Shown piece after piece: positions 49,054 to 51,775 of a stretch of 51,775 nucleotides of DNA. Below the pieces are notes generated by a model. It had not been told where the DNA came from, did not search any database, and saw only the letters and a program-made list of their open reading frames with translations. Numbering within the stretch: the first letter of the stretch is position 1; every line of letters starts with the position of its first letter. Where the stretch lies: positions 199,385 to 251,159 of the forward strand of contig NZ_KE386842.1 of assembly GCF_000429045.1 (NCBI RefSeq). The letters run 5' to 3'. The DNA comes from Salinarimonas rosea DSM 21201. Lineage in GTDB: Bacteria; Pseudomonadota; Alphaproteobacteria; Rhizobiales; Beijerinckiaceae. The position numbers and the translations under genes are program-made.

Positions 49054-49566
49054 GTGGCGCGCCGAACCCGCGATCCGCAGGCCGAGGCGCGCGCGCTGAC
49101 GCCCTTCGGCCGGCACGTGCGCCGGCTGCGCGCCGCGCGCGGGTTGCAGCTCAAGCACATGGCGGCGCACCTGGGCGTCTCGAGCGCCTACCTCTCGGCG
49201 CTGGAGCGGGGCGAGCGCGGGCGCCCGACCTTCACCCTCGTCCAGGGCACGATCCACTATTTCGGCGTGATCTGGGACGAGGCGGACGAGCTCCAGCGCC
49301 TCGCCGAGCTCTCCGACCCGGCCCCCCGCATCCCCGCCGCCGCCGCCGGGCCCGACGCGGTGCTGCTGGCCAACCGCCTCGCGCGCGAGATCGGGGGCCT
49401 CGACGCGGGCCGGGTCGAGGCGATGCTCGCGATCCTGGATGGCATTCCTGCGACGCCGGATGCGGCGGCGGAGCTTGACGGGCCGGGCACGAGCGGGTCT
49501 AACCCGTCGCGTTCCGGCGCGCCCGCCCCGTCCCGCGATCCGTCGCCCGACCAAGACAGCAACTGA
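49054..49566 (+). CDS. XRE-family helix-turn-helix regulator
   Basis: The 170-residue product has one HTH near the N-terminus: FGRHVRRLRAARGLQLKHMAAHLGVSSAYLSALERGERGRPTFTLV. The GTG start at 49054 follows a GAGGGAGG site. A mid-region ending in EADELQRLAELSDPAP leads to a Ser/Pro-rich, probably disordered C-terminus. Regulators of this type commonly follow the Smr gene in alphaproteobacteria; the target is unknown. Confidence 0.88.
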   Translation: MARRTRDPQAEARALTPFGRHVRRLRAARGLQLKHMAAHLGVSSAYLSALERGERGRPTFTLVQGTIHYFGVIWDEADELQRLAELSDPAPRIPAAAAGPDAVLLANRLAREIGGLDAGRVEAMLAILDGIPATPDAAAELDGPGTSGSNPSRSGAPAPSRDPSPDQDSN

Positions 49567-49574
49567 GGATGAAC

Positions 49575-50588
49575 ATGCCCGAGCTCGACGTCCTGACCCT
49601 CGGCAACGCCATCGTCGACGTGATCGCCCACACCGACGACGCCTTCCTGGTCTCCGAGAAGCTTCACAAGGGCTCGATGAACCTCATCGACGAGGCGCGC
49701 GCCGAGGACCTCTACGCCCGCATGGGCCAAGCGGCGATCATCTCCGGCGGCTCGGGCGCCAACACGGCGGTGGGCGCGGCCTCGCTCGGCGCCCGCGCCG
49801 GCTTCATCGGCAAGGTGCGCGAGGACGAGCTCGGCCGCATCTACCGCCACGACATGAACGCGACGGGCGTGCGCTTCGAGACCGCGTACGCCGCGGCCGA
49901 CGGCCCCGCCACGGCGCGCTCCTTCATCCTGGTGACGCCCGACGGCGAGCGCACCATGAACACCTATCTCGGCGCCTGCCAGAACCTGACGCCGGACGAC
50001 ATCGACGCGGCGACCGTGCAGGGCGCCGCCATCACCTATCTCGAGGGCTACCTGTGGGATCCGCCGGCGGCGAAGGAGGCCTTCCGCAAGGCGGTCTCGA
50101 TCGCCCACGGCGCCGGCAACAAGGTGGCGCTGACGCTCTCGGATTCCTTCTGCGTCGACCGTTACCGCGCCGAGTTCCTCGACCTCGCCCGCACCGGCGC
50201 GCTCGACATCCTGTTCGCCAACATCCACGAGCTCAAGGCGCTCTACGAGACCGCCGACGAGGACACGGCGCTGGCCGCCCTGCGCGAGGAGGGCCACCCC
50301 GACCGCGACTTCCTCGCCGTGGTGACGCGCTCGGAGCGCGGCTCGCTGATCGTCAGCCGCGCCGGCACGCACGCCGTGGACGCCTATCCGCCCGAGGCGA
50401 TCGTCGACCTCACGGGCGCGGGCGACCTCTTCGCCGGCGGCTTCCTCGCGGGCCTCACGCGCGGGCTCGACCACATCGCCTGCGCCCGGCTCGGCGCGAT
50501 GGCCGCCGCCGAGGTCATCTCCCACATCGGCGCGCGCCCGCAGCGCAGCCTGAAGGAGATGGCGGAGGCGAACGGGCTGCTGGGCTGA
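49575..50588 (+). CDS. PfkB-family sugar/nucleoside kinase (adenosine kinase-like)
   Basis: The product (337 residues) is a ribokinase/PfkB-family kinase, closest in pattern to bacterial adenosine kinases. Visible are ELDVLTLGNAIVDVIAHTDD, GGSGANTAVGAASLGARAGFIGKV with the di-glycine substrate hinge, RSFILVTPDGERTMNTYLGAC, and the catalytic signature DLTGAGDLFAGGFLAGL with the base Asp. The ATG at 49575 has GAGG six bases upstream; the one at 49569 abuts that site and is less likely. It follows the XRE gene by eight bases. The exact substrate is inferred. Confidence 0.92.
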   Translation: MPELDVLTLGNAIVDVIAHTDDAFLVSEKLHKGSMNLIDEARAEDLYARMGQAAIISGGSGANTAVGAASLGARAGFIGKVREDELGRIYRHDMNATGVRFETAYAAADGPATARSFILVTPDGERTMNTYLGACQNLTPDDIDAATVQGAAITYLEGYLWDPPAAKEAFRKAVSIAHGAGNKVALTLSDSFCVDRYRAEFLDLARTGALDILFANIHELKALYETADEDTALAALREEGHPDRDFLAVVTRSERGSLIVSRAGTHAVDAYPPEAIVDLTGAGDLFAGGFLAGLTRGLDHIACARLGAMAAAEVISHIGARPQRSLKEMAEANGLLG

Positions 50589-50701
50589 GGGCCGGCCACG
50601 CGCGGCATCCGAGGCGGAGCCGGCCCGGCCGACGGTGACGACGCCGGCACAGGCGGCGGAGACCGCGACGATGCCGGCGTTCGGCGGTGACCGCTCCTGT
50701 T

Positions 50702-50732
50702 GCCCCGGGCCCCCGCGAGGGAGGCCCGGGGC
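50702..50732. terminator. Hairpin between convergent kinase and copper genes
   Basis: A perfect 10-bp stem, GCCCCGGGCC with GGCCCGGGGC, has an 11-base loop. It lies in the 170-bp gap between two converging genes and may end transcription from both sides. No T-tract is present. Confidence 0.5.
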
Positions 50733-50758
50733 GGCCGACCGCCTCCGGTCGTCCGTCT

Positions 50759-51046
50759 TCAGTTCGCCTTCTCGATCCGCGTGATCGTGAGGGCGCCGTT
50801 CACGCGGTCGGCCTCGAAGGTGACGCGGTCGCCGACGGCGAGGCCGGAGGCCATCCCCGTCTCGGGCATGCGGAACACCATCGTCATGGCGTCCATGCCG
50901 AGGTTCTCGATCGGACCGTGACGCACGGTGAGCTTGCCCGCGGCGGCGTCGATCTTGCGGATCTCGCCTTCGGTGGGCGAGGCGGCCGCGAGGGCGGTCG
51001 AGAGGAGCAGCGCTGCGAGCGCGGCGGCCGAGGTCTTGTGTGTCAT
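50759..51046 (-). CDS. CusF-like periplasmic copper-binding protein
   Basis: The 95-residue product has a signal peptide (ending near LAAASPTEG) and a CusF-type OB fold: GEIRKIDAAAGKLTVRHGPIENL-GMDAMTMVF, then GLAVGDRVTFEADRVNG. CusF proteins carry Cu(I)/Ag(I) to RND efflux pumps. The ligands corresponding to E. coli His36, Met47 and Met49 are present, but the position of Trp44 is Met. The start overlaps the end of the cupredoxin gene by four bases (ATGA). Confidence 0.9.
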   Translation of the reverse strand: MTHKTSAAALAALLLSTALAAASPTEGEIRKIDAAAGKLTVRHGPIENLGMDAMTMVFRMPETGMASGLAVGDRVTFEADRVNGALTITRIEKAN

Positions 51047-51549
51047 GAGTGGTCTCCAGTGTTGGCGGCGTCGCGGACCACGATGGTGCCGCGCATGCCC
51101 GCTTCGAGGTGTCCAGGGATCAGGCAGGCGAACTCGAACTCGCCGGCCTCGGTGAACTGCCAGAGCAGCTCGCCCCGGTGCGCCGCATCGAGCCGCCGCG
51201 CATTCGGGTCGTCGTGCTCCATCTCGGGGAACTTCATCATCATCTGCCCGTGCTTGCGGTTCTCCTCGACGGTGCCGATGACGAACTCGTGCTCGAGGGC
51301 GCCGGCGTTCGAGAGGACGAAGCGGATCTGCTCGCCGCGCGCGACCTCGACCAGCGCCGGCTCGAACTGCATGGTGCCCTGGCCCTCCAGCATGGTGACC
51401 TCGACGACGCGCGCGGGCTTGCTCGGGTCGCCCTCGCGGCCGAAAGCGTAGTCGTGGGGGTGTCCCTGGGCGCCCGGTCCGGCGAGTGCCGCCGTGCCGG
51501 CGAGCGTCAGCGCTCCGGCGAGCGCGAGCGTGTATCCACGAAAGATCAT
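51043..51549 (-). CDS. Cupredoxin-domain exported protein
   Basis: The 168-residue exported protein (signal peptide ending near AALAGPGAQG) has a plastocyanin/azurin-like domain. RGEQIRFVLSNAGALEHEFVIGT provides the first copper His, and FACLIPGHLEAGM the Cys, His and Met of a type 1 copper site. A Met- and His-rich loop (KHGQMMMKFPEMEHDD) may bind additional copper. It is translationally coupled to the CusF-like gene, and proteins of this pair are typical of copper-detoxification operons. Confidence 0.92.
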   Translation of the reverse strand: MIFRGYTLALAGALTLAGTAALAGPGAQGHPHDYAFGREGDPSKPARVVEVTMLEGQGTMQFEPALVEVARGEQIRFVLSNAGALEHEFVIGTVEENRKHGQMMMKFPEMEHDDPNARRLDAAHRGELLWQFTEAGEFEFACLIPGHLEAGMRGTIVVRDAANTGDHS

Positions 51550-51577
51550 GCGGCTGTCTCCTTGTCGTGTCTGGGGG

Positions 51578-51775
51578 TCAGTGGTCGTTGTGGCCGCCGG
51601 ACGCGGGTGCGTCGCGGCGGGTGCGCCGGTCGACGACGCGGAACTCCGCCGTGTCGGCGGCGGGTGCGTCGGCGCGGGCCGCCTCGGGAGCCTCGCCCGT
51701 CCACTCGTAGGCGACGGTACCGGCCGGGTGGCCGTACCAGCCGGGGTCGGCATAGTCGTTCGCCGCCAGGCCCTC
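51578..51775 (-). CDS. C-terminus of an unidentified protein in the copper operon (partial)
   Basis: An open frame runs off the window edge and ends at the TGA at 51578-51580, 28 bp before the cupredoxin start. The visible 65 residues read NDYADPGWYGHPAGTVAYEW, then an Ala/Asp/Arg-rich tail ending GGHNDH. The D-PGWY-HP-GTV pattern and the position suggest a copper-handling protein such as a multicopper oxidase or TolC-type subunit, but I cannot identify it from the end alone. Confidence 0.6.
   Translation of the reverse strand, partial: EGLAANDYADPGWYGHPAGTVAYEWTGEAPEAARADAPAADTAEFRVVDRRTRRDAPASGGHNDH

Overview
The window is a very GC-rich (by eye above 70 %), densely packed chromosomal segment of an alphaproteobacterium, most likely a Hyphomicrobiales (Rhizobiales) member close to the Methylobacteriaceae/Salinarimonadaceae. 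This is inferred from the secB / Tim44-domain / mltA / Smr neighbourhood, an imuA-imuB-dnaE2 cassette with a GTTC-N7-GTTC type LexA box, an alanine-racemase-fold ornithine decarboxylase, and extreme third-position G/C. Nothing looks like phage, plasmid or an insertion sequence. I see no tRNA, rRNA or CRISPR array.

Layout. 1-260: one copy of a hairpin-rich dispersed repeat. 260-9582: an amidohydrolase, a SPOUT RNA methyltransferase, a soluble double-PAS chemoreceptor, a membrane-anchored PQQ dehydrogenase, and a divergent LysR regulator / methylmalonate-semialdehyde dehydrogenase pair. 9636-12793: a toxin-antitoxin-rich stretch (MazF/PemK-type pair, orphan MbcA/ParS-type antitoxin, RelE/HigB-type pair with a clear operator) around a zinc-type MDR dehydrogenase. 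12896-18278: cell-envelope and exported proteins (LpxL-like acyltransferase, DUF1223 protein, an exported protein of unknown function, gamma-glutamyltransferase, MepA). 18403-20674: a compact putative graspetide (omega-ester/amide RiPP) locus with a 78-aa precursor, an MvdD-like ATP-grasp ligase, and a DMT-family membrane protein that may or may not belong. 20854-27338: a tiny membrane-peptide ORF with a terminator, then rlmN, a small membrane protein, mnmE, mnmG and comF; this is a translation-fidelity cluster separated from its usual rsmG-parA-parB neighbours. 27562-30346: a transmembrane chemoreceptor and a class II glutamine amidotransferase. 30501-37070: the SOS mutasome imuA-imuB-dnaE2 (minus strand) with a LexA box, and a second, inverted copy of the dispersed repeat between imuB and dnaE2. 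37186-39285: a LacI regulator and a DMT transporter. 39431-43048: an MmeI-like single-chain restriction-modification gene interrupted by two frameshifts, with an AT-richer patch in its target-recognition region. 43060-43237: a palindromic MITE-like repeat. 43312-50588: ornithine decarboxylase with a long structured leader, mscL, secB, then the Tim44-domain protein, mltA, a Smr protein, an XRE regulator and a PfkB/adenosine kinase, largely overlapping or tightly spaced. 50759-51775: the end of a copper-handling operon (CusF-like protein, cupredoxin and the C-terminus of an unidentified protein).

The most novel-looking item is the graspetide locus. The precursor carries a sequence resembling the PFFARFLE ligase-recognition helix of microviridin leaders, sits one base upstream of an MvdD-like ligase, and has a C-terminus without the microviridin TxKxPSD core. 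Other points worth attention are the dispersed repeat, the broken MmeI-like gene, the palindromic operator of the RelE/XRE pair, and the long decarboxylase leader.

All calls come from reading the sequence. No database search was run, so family names rest on recognised motifs, length and context.
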